The notes under the pieces are model-generated. The model did no database searches and was not told where the DNA came from. It was given only the letters and a program-made list of their open reading frames with translations. 64,000 bases of DNA, taken from Citrobacter freundii. GTDB lineage: Bacteria; Bacteroidota; Bacteroidia; Chitinophagales; Chitinophagaceae. Where the stretch lies: the NCBI GenBank assembly GCA_003243445.1, contig QFQQ01000007.1, forward strand, positions 62,001-126,000, given 5' to 3'. Below, piece by piece: positions 34,201-42,400 of the stretch. Within the stretch, counting starts at the first letter, position 1, and each line of letters begins with the position of its first letter. A program made the position numbers and the translations under genes.

Positions 34201-34439
34201 ACTGGAAGCTTCGCCAGTTGTCACTCGGATATGATCTTACCAAATTCATTCCAGCCAAATGGCCGGTGAAAGGACTGAAAATAGACCTCGTTGCCAATAA
34301 TGTTTTAATGATCAAAAAATGGATCGACAATATCGATCCGGAAAGCTTCGGCTTCGGTTCCGATAACCAGGTTGGCCTGGAATCTCCGGGTCTTCCTACT
34401 ACAAGAGGGATCGGCGTAAACGTAAACATTAAATTCTAA
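31257..34439 (+). CDS. SusC/RagA-family TonB-dependent outer-membrane transporter
   Basis: About 1060 residues; I prefer the ATG at 31257 (MKKMQCLFHG), two codons inside the longest frame, because it gives a typical signal peptide ending FAQ. Order: carboxypeptidase-D-like regulatory domain (TITGTIKDEYGVKLYNVSVSVKG, about 25-110), TonB-box region (SEVVVTALGIKKEAR), plug (about 120-250, with IRGQSSINGQNGPLIVINGVP and LKGGPAAALYGSRAKDGVI), then the 22-strand barrel ending NVNIKF. It imports an oligosaccharide or sugar-acid ligand with the SusD lipoprotein encoded next. Position divergent from AraC and before aldonate genes suggests a uronate- or aldonate-containing ligand. Confidence 0.93.
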   Translation: MKKMQCLFHGVGFKLFFLLCFSFLTTQIFAQTITGTIKDEYGVKLYNVSVSVKGTSIGTVSNDDGKFSISAAIGSTLQFTYVGFKPLEVTITNTEPLNLVMQVSGENLGLSEVVVTALGIKKEARKLGYSATSVSPDQLTVNRTSNPLNALQGKVAGLNISSLGTGPGSTSKIRIRGQSSINGQNGPLIVINGVPVDNTNFNENTNGVKGGGVTADGGDGLSSINPDDIESMTVLKGGPAAALYGSRAKDGVIMITTKTKSKAKGIGVSYNVNYMNETPLDFTHYQKEYGQGENGVRPTAPNPTSGQWSFGEKIQPGMNQILFNNLTVPYVAQGSRIKEFYRNAQNLTHTVTLSNTTDKGGIYLSLTSSDNKGIVPNNSFKRKGMNLGFTQNLSDKLTLAGNVNYTREVNSNPPNIANQDNSIPTTLMAMANTMPLSVLNANKYDPTTGNEYLYSRFTNRTNPYWILAEQFHNIKRDRIFGNVSVTYKLLSWLSVMGRFGQDYWSRDEDVNNFPTGQASRAAAPSGFYNGIYTQESYRFRESNLDFLLTANKTFNDFGVTVTAGGNQMRKSRNINNVQVTDFVIRNLYTVQNGRAKDPTYTLIQQGVNSLYGSVDLSWRNMFYLTGTARNDWFSTLSPANRSILYPSVSAAYVFTESLKQVPWLSFGKLRVGYAEVGSDGDVAPYSNLLFYSVNANTIANPNGQQVSVGGPVVTTGTATTLPNGDLKPSRVSEIEIGLDLRMFKNRVGLDVAVYNKTTKDQIVPVQISDASGFVNTRINSGKSRNRGIEALLNIGIIKTPRFSWEFTANTGYNKTKVLSIITDKPGERITVGTHVFNGETRLVVGEEMGQIAGFGYQRDPKNGNQMIFQSNGLPLRTSEFVLFGSALPKWTGGFLNTFNYKGLSLSVFIDYKLGGNVLSGTNFNAVRHGLHERTLEGRVGGVIGQGVNQAGTANTVSVPVQTYWEHLRSQQIIESVVYNAGYWKLRQLSLGYDLTKFIPAKWPVKGLKIDLVANNVLMIKKWIDNIDPESFGFGSDNQVGLESPGLPTTRGIGVNVNIKF

Positions 34440-34450
34440 TCAAGGCAATC

Positions 34451-35992
34451 ATGAAACGAATACTTAATCTTACATCAATCATATTGTTCGCGTTGTTTAT
34501 TTCTTCCTGTGACAGAAAACTGGAAGATCTCAACCGGAATACGGTCAATCCATCGACACTGGATCCTGCGATCCTGCTGAACCAGGCTGTCATCAACGCA
34601 TCATTCCCCTTCAAGTCGCTGGTATTTGATATCGGCGTGGTACAGCAGATCGTTACACCTAATGGCGGTGTAGTCGCTGGTGCTAATTTCAACCAGGACA
34701 ATCGTGATATCACTACTCCGCAAATGTGGGCAGTATACTATCAAAGTGTGATCAAGCTTACGCATGATGCAATGGTAAAATCGAAAGATCTTCCGGCAAG
34801 GGCAAACCTTTACCAGATGGTCCGGATATTCCAAAGCTATGCATATATGGTGTTGACCGATGAATACGGAGATATCCCTTATTCCCAGGGTGGTGCAGGG
34901 TTTACTGACAATATACTTCTTCCAAAATACGATAAGCAGGAGGATATCTATACCGGGCTTATCAAGGAACTCACGGAAGCTTCCGCTGCATTGAATGCTT
35001 CGGCACCGATTGAAACCGCAGACGTTCTTTACGCCGGCAGTGTTGCCAAATGGAAAAAATTTGCCAACTCGCTTTTACTGAGAGCCGGCATGCGACTGGT
35101 AAAAGTTGATCCGGCACGCGCTCAATCTGTTGCTGCAGCCGCCATCGCCGCAGGCGTGATCACGGATAATGCCGACAATGCGGTCATCAGACATGATGCC
35201 AACTATACACATCCGCTGGGCAGCGGTCTTAACGGAAGTGAAGCAGCGAATTTCTATCTCACCAAGCCATTTGTTGACCGGTTGAAGAGTACGAATGATC
35301 CACGATTAGCTGCTATTGCAGTACGTTATGTTGGAGCTACTTCGGGCAACGGGCAGACAGCCGCAGCGGGGAACACCAATCCGGCCGTTCAGATCGGAAT
35401 GCCGATCGGCAAGGATAATGGAACCATCGTTGCGCAGGCAAGCGCCGACGGGCTCGCAAGTTTTTATGATTATAGCCAGGCAGACAGAAGAAGAATACTG
35501 AATATTTCTTCCCCTGCTTACCTGGTCACTGCTTCGCAAACTTTGTTGCTGATGGCAGAGGCAAGGTTCAGGAACTGGATCAATACCAGCACTGCGGCAC
35601 AATATTTTGCTGATGGCATCAAAGCGCATATGGATCAAATGGTGACTTATCACCCGAACAGCGCAGTGTCAGCCGGAGCAAGAGATACGTATGTGACCAA
35701 CAATCCATTGAGCGCAGGCACTGAACTCGAGCAGATCAACACACAATATTGGATCTCTTCGTTCCTCAACGGACCGGAAGCATTTGCAAACTTCAGAAGA
35801 AGCGGTTTCCCTGCATTAACGCCAAACCCTTACGGACAGCCAAACAACCCGGATGTACCCAATGGTACGTTTATCCGCAGGCTGACTTATCCAACTTCTG
35901 AGATAGCTGTTAATACAGCAAATCTCAAGGAGGCAACCGACCGGCAGGGGGCTGATAAACTAAGTACAAGGATCTGGTGGGATAAACAGTAA
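34451..35992 (+). CDS. SusD/RagB-family outer-membrane lipoprotein
   Basis: 513 residues with a lipoprotein signal (FALFISSCDRKLED; lipobox Cys near residue 20). The fold is alpha-helical TPR-like, of the shorter SusD-like type with AVYYQSVIKLTHDAM, YMVLTDEYGDIPYSQ and KFANSLLLRAGMRL motifs. It caps the SusC channel outside the cell and binds glycan. The gene begins 11 bases after the SusC stop, so the two are co-expressed. A hairpin at 36026 separates it from the catabolic genes, likely giving less downstream transcript. Confidence 0.92.
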   Translation: MKRILNLTSIILFALFISSCDRKLEDLNRNTVNPSTLDPAILLNQAVINASFPFKSLVFDIGVVQQIVTPNGGVVAGANFNQDNRDITTPQMWAVYYQSVIKLTHDAMVKSKDLPARANLYQMVRIFQSYAYMVLTDEYGDIPYSQGGAGFTDNILLPKYDKQEDIYTGLIKELTEASAALNASAPIETADVLYAGSVAKWKKFANSLLLRAGMRLVKVDPARAQSVAAAAIAAGVITDNADNAVIRHDANYTHPLGSGLNGSEAANFYLTKPFVDRLKSTNDPRLAAIAVRYVGATSGNGQTAAAGNTNPAVQIGMPIGKDNGTIVAQASADGLASFYDYSQADRRRILNISSPAYLVTASQTLLLMAEARFRNWINTSTAAQYFADGIKAHMDQMVTYHPNSAVSAGARDTYVTNNPLSAGTELEQINTQYWISSFLNGPEAFANFRRSGFPALTPNPYGQPNNPDVPNGTFIRRLTYPTSEIAVNTANLKEATDRQGADKLSTRIWWDKQ

Positions 35993-36025
35993 TTTTTTAG
36001 GCAAGTTCATATAGCAGTTAGACAG

Positions 36026-36056
36026 AAGACCGGATGTGTCCACACCTGGTCTTTAT
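36026..36056 (+). terminator. Terminator or attenuator between SusD and catabolic genes
   Basis: AAGACC...GTG (from 36026) pairs with CAC...GGTCTT (to about 36053), with a small internal loop, and is followed by TATTT. Confidence 0.6.
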
Positions 36057-36189
36057 TTGGGATAAACACCGTTGTGTGTCGTTCGGACTTTGTTGTTGTG
36101 TTGCCGATGATCGGCTCATTCCGATGCTGCGAGGTGTTTTAACAAGAGATAAAGCAAAGGGATTGAAGCCCCACTTTACAATACCGAAG

Positions 36190-37788
36190 ATGATAAAAGA
36201 AATCAGACAGATCATAGGATATGATGATACGGCACCCGGGAAGGAAATATTCTTTTCTGATAAAGCTATTTATCAGGCAGGTGAAGCGGTAAAGATCTTT
36301 AAAGCAACGGTAAAGGATGTAGAACTTGCTGCTGAAAAAGCCGTTGAAGCATTTCAGTCGTATCGTAAAAAAAACGGTGTTGAGAAAGCCGGATTTCTTG
36401 AAGCAATTGCAACTGAGATTGAAAAGAACAGTGACGAGCTGATCTCAGTTTGCATGAAAGAAACAAACCTGCCCAAAGCGCGGCTTGAAGGAGAACGGAC
36501 AAGAACGGTCCAGCAGCTTCGCATATTCGCTGCATTATTGAAAGAAGGATCCTGGACGGACGCCCGTATCGATCATGCAATGCCGGACAGAATGCCGTTG
36601 CCCAGGCCTGATCTGCGGTCAATGCTTATTCCGCTTGGCCCTGTGGCTGTATTTGGCGCCAGCAATTTTCCACTGGCATTTTCCGTAGCGGGTGGTGACA
36701 CGGCATCCGCGCTTGCAGCCGGCTGCCCGGTGATAGTGAAAGCACATCCTGCGCATCCGGTTACTTCATTTATTGCAGGGAGAGCGATACGCGAAGCGGC
36801 CCGCAGTACAGGAATGCCCGATGGCGTGTTCTCTTTACTGTTTGATGATGGTATTGAAACCGGCATGCAGCTGGTCCGTCATAAACTGATCAAAGCCGTA
36901 GGCTTTACCGGATCATTCAAAGCAGGCAAAGCGATCTATGATGCGGCAGTGCGAAGAGAGGAACCGATACCTGTGTATGCAGAAATGGGAAGTTCAAATC
37001 CTGTATTCATTCTGCCGAAAGCTGCAAAAGAACGCGGCAATAAGATAGCAGAAGCGTACGCAGCTTCAGTAACACTTGGCGTCGGACAGTTCTGCACTAA
37101 TCCGGGACTGCTGATCTATCAAAAACCAAATGAAGATTTCATTTATTCATTACAGCAATCATTTGAAAAAACTGCCGGAGGTGTAATGCTTACCTCCTCT
37201 ATATCCGGTGCGTATCAGCACCATTTGCAGGAACGTAGCTTGGTTGCCGGTGTTGAAAAACTTGCAGCCGGAAGCAGCGCGGTTGTAAATGGAGAAAATA
37301 CAGATATACCGGTCCTGTTCTCCACATCGGCCGATGTATTCCGCAATAATTCTTCTCTTGCTGAAGAAATATTCGGTCCTTCAGGTACTGTGGTGGCAAC
37401 GGATACAAGAGATGAACTGATCGCAATCGCCAAAGAGCTGCAGGGGCAGATCACAGTCACTGTTCACGGAGAAGAAGATGAACTTCCCGATTACCGTGAT
37501 CTGCTGGATATACTTGAACAGAAAGCAGGGAGAATTGTGATCAATGGTTTTCCTACCGGCGTTGAAGTATGCAACGCAATGGTACATGGCGGACCATTCC
37601 CCGCAACAACAGACAGTAAGACAACATCTGTGGGTACGGCGGCAATTTACCGGTTTGTACGACCGGTGTGTTATCAGAACATGCCGCAATCATTACTGCC
37701 GCCGGAATTGAAAGATGACAATCCGTTATCCATTGCCCGGATCTCGGATAATGTCCGTACAGGAACCCACAGCAAAATACAGATATGA
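36190..37788 (+). CDS. Aldehyde dehydrogenase, 2-oxoglutarate semialdehyde (2,5-dioxovalerate) type
   Basis: 532 residues from the ATG at 36190 (MIKEIRQIIGYDD); the frame from 36034 crosses the hairpin and is rejected. The family is shown by VFGASNFPLAFSVAGGDTASALAAGCPVIVKAHPAHP, of which the NADP-binding part is at about 155-190. Catalytic residues are Glu265 (YAEMGSSNP) and Cys302 (GQFCTNPG). These blocks belong to NADP-dependent 2,5-dioxovalerate dehydrogenases. It would make 2-oxoglutarate, the last step of non-phosphorylative pentonate or glucarate breakdown, in the cytoplasm. It is followed by the IlvD/Edd and FAH genes that would supply its substrate. Confidence 0.88.
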   Translation: MIKEIRQIIGYDDTAPGKEIFFSDKAIYQAGEAVKIFKATVKDVELAAEKAVEAFQSYRKKNGVEKAGFLEAIATEIEKNSDELISVCMKETNLPKARLEGERTRTVQQLRIFAALLKEGSWTDARIDHAMPDRMPLPRPDLRSMLIPLGPVAVFGASNFPLAFSVAGGDTASALAAGCPVIVKAHPAHPVTSFIAGRAIREAARSTGMPDGVFSLLFDDGIETGMQLVRHKLIKAVGFTGSFKAGKAIYDAAVRREEPIPVYAEMGSSNPVFILPKAAKERGNKIAEAYAASVTLGVGQFCTNPGLLIYQKPNEDFIYSLQQSFEKTAGGVMLTSSISGAYQHHLQERSLVAGVEKLAAGSSAVVNGENTDIPVLFSTSADVFRNNSSLAEEIFGPSGTVVATDTRDELIAIAKELQGQITVTVHGEEDELPDYRDLLDILEQKAGRIVINGFPTGVEVCNAMVHGGPFPATTDSKTTSVGTAAIYRFVRPVCYQNMPQSLLPPELKDDNPLSIARISDNVRTGTHSKIQI

Positions 37789-37814
37789 TCAAGATATAAT
37801 TAATTGTAACGAAG

Positions 37815-39533
37815 ATGGGAGCGAGTTTAAGAAGTCATGGCTGGTTTGGCCGCAAAGACAAAGACGGAATCATTTACCGGAGCTGGATGAAGAATCAGGG
37901 CATGCCTACTGATATGTTTGATGGAAGACCGGTGATAGGCATCTGTAATACATTCAGTGAACTGACCCCGTGCAATGCGCATTTCCGGGATCATGCCGAA
38001 GCGGTGAAGAAAGGCGTGCTGGAGGCGGGAGGATTTCCGGTTGAGTTTCCTATTATGAGCCTGGGCGAAACGCTGTTAAAACCTACAGCGATGCTGTTCC
38101 GGAATTTGGCCAGCATGGATGCGGAAGAAAGCATCCGCGGCAACCCGATCGATGGTGTGGTACTTTTGACAGGCTGCGATAAGACAACACCTTCTACGGT
38201 GATGGGTGCTGCAAGCGTCGGCCTGCCGACAATTGTTGTGCCCGGTGGTCCGATGCTGAATGGAAATTATAAAGGTCAACTGATCGGCAGTGGCACGCAT
38301 GTGTGGAAGTTTGATGAAGACATGAAGACCGGCAAGATGACACAGGAAGAATGCGAATATGCGGAAAGCTGTATGAGCCGCAGTATCGGGCATTGCATGA
38401 CCATGGGTACAGCTTCCACGATGGCCTGTATGGTTGAATCGCTTGGCCTTACGCTGAGTGGTGCAGCAGCGATACCTGCTGCAGATTCAAGAAAAAAAGT
38501 AATGGCGCAGTTGAGCGGAAGAAGGATCGTTCAAATGGTAAAAGACGATCTGACGATCGGCAAGATCCTCACGCGTGAGGCGTTTGAGAACGCCATCATC
38601 ACCAATTCAGCGATCGGTGGTTCCTCTAATTTCGTCATCCATCTGATGGCTATTGCGGGCAGGATCGGCGTAGAACTGACCCTGGAAGATTTTGACAAAC
38701 TTGGAAGCAAGATCCCCTTACTGCTTAACCTGATGCCCGCCGGCAAATACCTGATGGAAGATTTTTACTATGCCGGAGGATTACCTGTGATCCTGAATGA
38801 ACTGAAAGACCTGCTGCATGAAAATGTGATCACCGTCACCGGAAAGAATCATCACGAAAATATCAAACACACCGATGCCTGCTATAATACGGCCGTCATC
38901 TCTTCTTATGAGGAGCCGTTTAAACATGAAGCTGGGATCGTGGTGGTAAAAGGAAACCTGGCCGAAAACGGCGCAGTGATCAAACCAAGCGCCGCTACTC
39001 CATCTCTGATGAAACACACCGGGCGTGCTGTTGTATTTGAAAGTATCGAAGATTATCATGCACGCGTTGATGATCCGCTGCTGGATATCGATGAAACCTG
39101 TGTAATGGTATTGAAATATGCTGGACCAGTCGGCTATCCCGGCATGCCTGAAGTAGGCAATATGGCCTTGCCAAAAAAGCTGCTGGAAAAAGGTATCACC
39201 GATATGGTGCGCATCTCAGATGGAAGAATGAGCGGTACAGCGTATGGTACTGCAGTGCTTCATGTATCACCCGAGTCGGCTATCGGGGGCACGCTTGCAC
39301 TCGTTCAGAATGGCGACCTGATAGAGCTGGATGTGGCACAACGTAAACTTCATCTCCATGTATCAGACGAAGAATTGCAAAAACGCAGGGAAGCCTGGCA
39401 AAAGCCAAAGCCTGCAGCCGAACGCGGCTATGTAAGTCTTTATATCAAACATGTGATGGGAGCTGATAAGGGAGCTGATCTTGACTTTCTGCAGGGCAGC
39501 TCTGGTTCGGAAGTAACGAGAGATTCACATTGA
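37815..39533 (+). CDS. IlvD/Edd-family sugar-acid dehydratase (arabonate/xylonate type)
   Basis: 572 residues, full length. Fe-S ligand cysteines by family alignment are Cys53 (SELTPCN), Cys121 (TGCDKTTPS) and Cys194 (GHCMTMGTASTM). Further signatures are NSAIGGSSNFVIHLMAIAGR and ISDGRMSGTAYGTAVLHV, the latter near the active-site Ser. These resemble L-arabonate/D-xylonate dehydratases more than dihydroxyacid dehydratase. It would turn a pentonate into 2-keto-3-deoxypentonate in the cytoplasm, where the Fe-S cluster is safe. It begins 26 bases after the aldehyde dehydrogenase and precedes the FAH gene. An A-rich repeat follows its stop codon directly. Confidence 0.88.
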   Translation: MGASLRSHGWFGRKDKDGIIYRSWMKNQGMPTDMFDGRPVIGICNTFSELTPCNAHFRDHAEAVKKGVLEAGGFPVEFPIMSLGETLLKPTAMLFRNLASMDAEESIRGNPIDGVVLLTGCDKTTPSTVMGAASVGLPTIVVPGGPMLNGNYKGQLIGSGTHVWKFDEDMKTGKMTQEECEYAESCMSRSIGHCMTMGTASTMACMVESLGLTLSGAAAIPAADSRKKVMAQLSGRRIVQMVKDDLTIGKILTREAFENAIITNSAIGGSSNFVIHLMAIAGRIGVELTLEDFDKLGSKIPLLLNLMPAGKYLMEDFYYAGGLPVILNELKDLLHENVITVTGKNHHENIKHTDACYNTAVISSYEEPFKHEAGIVVVKGNLAENGAVIKPSAATPSLMKHTGRAVVFESIEDYHARVDDPLLDIDETCVMVLKYAGPVGYPGMPEVGNMALPKKLLEKGITDMVRISDGRMSGTAYGTAVLHVSPESAIGGTLALVQNGDLIELDVAQRKLHLHVSDEELQKRREAWQKPKPAAERGYVSLYIKHVMGADKGADLDFLQGSSGSEVTRDSH

Positions 39534-39566
39534 AAGTAAAAATGAAAACGTAAAAAGTAAAAAACA
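39534..39566 (+). repeat. A-rich AAGTMAAAAGT repeat at a gene 3' end
   Basis: AAGTAAAAATGAAAACGTAA then AAAGTAAAAAA starts directly after the stop codon of the IlvD/Edd gene on its sense strand. Confidence 0.75.
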
Positions 39567-39604
39567 CTGTATCATTGGGTTCATTAGTCAAACAAAATCT
39601 GCCG

Positions 39605-40441
39605 ATGAAAATTTACAGAACAAGTCATAATGTATTGATCGATCATAACGGTGAGTTATATTCCATGCCGGTTAATAACTGGAATAAGTTTATCAATGAT
39701 GATGCTATTTATGAAAAGATCAGCAGTGCCATCACTAACGGTAAAATAAAGTCAGGTGCAACGATGAATGATAAGGAGTTGCTTGCACCGATCGGCGATC
39801 AGCAGGAACTCTGGGCCTGCGGTGTGACCTATCTCCGCAGCAAGGTCGGCCGGCAGGAAGAAAGCAAGGCAAGCGGGGGCGCCGATTTCTATGCAAAAGT
39901 GTATGATGCGGAAAGGCCTGAAGTTTTCTTCAAGTCGACACCCGGGCGTGTCGTTGGTCATTTGCAAAAAGTCCGTATCAGGAAGGACAGTACCTGGGAT
40001 GTGCCGGAGCCTGAGCTTACGCTGGTGGTGACTTCTTCCGGCAAGATCATTGGCTATACCATCGGTAATGACATGAGTAGCCGCAGTATCGAAGGAGAGA
40101 ATCCCCTTTATCTGCCACAGGCAAAAACATATGATGCGTGTGCTGCACTCGGGCCATGCATTTACGTTGCGCAACAGCCTATTGCCGGAGCCACCGCTGT
40201 CCGGCTGGAAATCAGAAGAAGCAATGCTATCGTGTTTGAGGGAACGGTTAAGCTGGAGCAAATGAAACGGACACCTGAAGAACTCGTTTCGTTCGTATTC
40301 AGAGAATGTTCATTTCCGCAGGGCTGCCTGATCATGACGGGGACAGGCATAGTTCCCGGCAGCGAATTCACACTGCAATCAGGGGATGAGATCCGTATTT
40401 CAATAGACGGAATAGGGGAACTGATCAATACAGTGGAATGA
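39605..40441 (+). CDS. FAH-family 2-keto-3-deoxyaldonate dehydratase
   Basis: 278 residues from the ATG at 39605 (MKIYRTSHNVLIDHNGELY). The fumarylacetoacetate-hydrolase fold is recognised by YAKVYDAERPEVFFKSTPGRVVG (about 95-118), the metal-ligand motif VPEPELTLVV with Glu135 and Glu137, GYTIGNDMSSRSIEGENPL, and GCLIMTGTGIVPG. The family also contains 2-keto-3-deoxy-D-arabinonate dehydratase, producing 2-oxoglutarate semialdehyde. Placed between an aldonate dehydratase and a semialdehyde dehydrogenase, that role fits best; a hydrolase role is less likely. Cytoplasmic, Mg-dependent. Confidence 0.86.
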   Translation: MKIYRTSHNVLIDHNGELYSMPVNNWNKFINDDAIYEKISSAITNGKIKSGATMNDKELLAPIGDQQELWACGVTYLRSKVGRQEESKASGGADFYAKVYDAERPEVFFKSTPGRVVGHLQKVRIRKDSTWDVPEPELTLVVTSSGKIIGYTIGNDMSSRSIEGENPLYLPQAKTYDACAALGPCIYVAQQPIAGATAVRLEIRRSNAIVFEGTVKLEQMKRTPEELVSFVFRECSFPQGCLIMTGTGIVPGSEFTLQSGDEIRISIDGIGELINTVE

Positions 40442-40696
40442 CCGCATTACAATGTTGGTAATAATGTCTTATGCCAGGCGTGGTATTCCCAATGGATTTG
40501 TATCTTCAGGGATGACGGGTGTTGTCATCTTTGTGTGTGGGATTTCATGTGATGAATTTAAAAGCCTGAAAAGACGGCAACCTGTTCTCAATAGAAAAAT
40601 ATTTGTTGCCGGAACGATGGCAACCGGGTCAATACCTTCTGTGAAGAACCGCTAAAGGGATCACAGATATGATCAGGAGGTATGTAAAATCATTTC
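40442..40696. other. Gap with an SD-like sequence before the GntP gene
   Basis: No gene is supported. AGGAGGT at about 40676-40682 lies 14 bases before the GntP start, a strong but distant Shine-Dalgarno match that is unusual for this group. A 67-codon frame here has no family features. Confidence 0.35.
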
Positions 40697-42007
40697 ATGG
40701 AATTGCTTGTCATTTTCTTCGCCATCACGCTTCAGGTTTTTATGACCTATAAGAAGGTGAGTCCTTTTCTTTCATTGCTGGTTGTTGCGATACTCTCAGG
40801 ACTGTTATTGGGCATGAATCCGATGGAGATCATGAAGTCGGTTGAGAAAGGAGTAGGGAATACATTAGGCGGTTTGGCGCTGGTCATCTGCCTTGGCGCT
40901 ATTCTCGGCAAGATATTGCATGCGGGTGGAGCCGTGGAGAAGATCTCCACAACACTGATCAATAGTTTCGGGGAAAGAAATATTCAATGGGCCGTATTGC
41001 TTACCGGTTTCCTGATCGGTATTCCACTGTACTATAATGCCGGGTTTGTAATTCTTGTGCCCCTGGTATTCTCCATTGCTTCCAATGCAAAACTTCCTCT
41101 GTTATATGTGGCGATGCCGATGGCGGCTTCTCTATCAACCACTCATTGTTTTCTTCCACCGCATCCAAGTCCGGCATTCCTTGTGAACGCCTTTGGTGCC
41201 GATATGGGCAGAACGCTGATCTACGGGCTGATCATCACGATCCCGGTCGTGATCGTTGCGGGCCCCATGCTTGGCCGTTTGTTAAAGAAGGTGGAAGTAA
41301 ATATCCAGTCGTTTTTTCTTTCAAAAGAAGATATGGCCAGCAGGAAATTGCCAGCTGCCTTTCCCAGTTTCCTGATCGGTCTGTTGCCGGTGCTGCTGAT
41401 CACCGTTGCGGTGATCGCAGACAATTTTTTGCCGGATGGTTATCTGAGAACATTTCTGTTGTTCGCCGGTAATCCAACCATCGCGTTACTCATTTCTGTG
41501 TTTATCGCCATCTGGTATTTTGCGTTGAAGGAGGGGGAGAGCATGAGCACTGCTATGAAATGGCTGAACGATGCGATCGCCGGCATTGCTGTGATCCTGC
41601 TGATCATTACAGCGGGCGGGGTATTCAAACAGGTGCTTCAGGATAGTAATACCGATAAATATATCGCTTCTTTCAGCAGTAAATGGCAGATGCCGCCATT
41701 GTTGTTTGCCTGGGTCATTACGGCAGTATTAAGAGTTGCCATTGGTTCGGCAACGGTAGCAGGGATTACTGCCGCAGGTGTCGTTTCGCCACTGGTAGCT
41801 TCAGGCGCCGTTTCTCCTGAATTGATGGTACTGGCGGTGGGAACAGGCAGTGTGTTCGGTTCTCATGTAAATGATTCAGGTTTCTGGATGTTCAAGGAGT
41901 TTTTCAATCTTTCGCTGAAGCAGACTTTTTTATCGTGGTCCGTGATGGAGACAACGATATCTGTAATGGGACTTGCAGGTGTGCTGATACTGGATCTGTT
42001 TGTGTGA
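40697..42007 (+). CDS. GntP-family gluconate/aldonate permease
   Basis: 436 residues with about 12 membrane helices. GntP-family blocks include GNTLGGLALVICLGAILGKIL (shown here as GLALVICLGAILGK), GIPLYYNAGFVILVPLVF, the conserved THCFLPPHPSP, and GSVFGSHVNDSGFWMFKE near the C-terminus. GntP proteins are proton symporters for gluconate, fructuronate or other sugar acids. It would supply the cytosolic dehydratase with aldonate. It ends exactly where the 42007-42358 repeat composite begins. The start is the first ATG after the SD-like AGGAGGT. Confidence 0.9.
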   Translation: MELLVIFFAITLQVFMTYKKVSPFLSLLVVAILSGLLLGMNPMEIMKSVEKGVGNTLGGLALVICLGAILGKILHAGGAVEKISTTLINSFGERNIQWAVLLTGFLIGIPLYYNAGFVILVPLVFSIASNAKLPLLYVAMPMAASLSTTHCFLPPHPSPAFLVNAFGADMGRTLIYGLIITIPVVIVAGPMLGRLLKKVEVNIQSFFLSKEDMASRKLPAAFPSFLIGLLPVLLITVAVIADNFLPDGYLRTFLLFAGNPTIALLISVFIAIWYFALKEGESMSTAMKWLNDAIAGIAVILLIITAGGVFKQVLQDSNTDKYIASFSSKWQMPPLLFAWVITAVLRVAIGSATVAGITAAGVVSPLVASGAVSPELMVLAVGTGSVFGSHVNDSGFWMFKEFFNLSLKQTFLSWSVMETTISVMGLAGVLILDLFV

Positions 42008-42358
42008 ACGGACAGGGTAGGATCCCGCAGATCTCGCTGATCTGTTTCTCCGATAGGTGCTTATAGGGCTTTGCGTAGGGTTCCCGCAGATTTACGCAGA
42101 TGACGCGCAGATGCGCTGATAAATTTTTAATTGCCTGGAAATATCTGCGTATCTGCGATGCTTTATCTGCGTGATCAGCGGGAACCCTACGCTGTTCATA
42201 GTTGTTAGATGGAATCACGCAGATCAGCCTCTGTTACAGGGAATAGATCTGCGATATCTGCGAAAACGGATTTAAGACTATTCCTAACAATAAGAATAAT
42301 TCCCTGAAAGATTATAAAATCTGCGGGATCAGCGGGATCCTACGCCGAACTGTCCGTT
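42007..42358. repeat. 352-bp nested inverted composite of CGCAGAT units
   Basis: Outer ends AACGGACA (42007-42014) and TGTCCGTT (42351-42358), with TAGGATCCCGC (42018-42028) and GCGGGATCCTA (42332-42342) inside, form one inverted pair. Nested within, GCGTAGGGTTCCCGCAGATT (from 42073) pairs with ATCAGCGGGAACCCTACGC (to 42192). Further CGCAGAT units lie between. It fills the whole gap between the GntP gene and the serine hydrolase gene; no coding frame inside. Confidence 0.85.
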
Positions 42359-42400
42359 AAGAAAATTTATCTATTCAGGCACTTCTCAAAATACTTGTGT

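Noticed and set aside
40452..40655. 67-codon frame between FAH and GntP genes
   Set aside because: No family features; Cys- and Gly-rich noise with no downstream terminator of its own.
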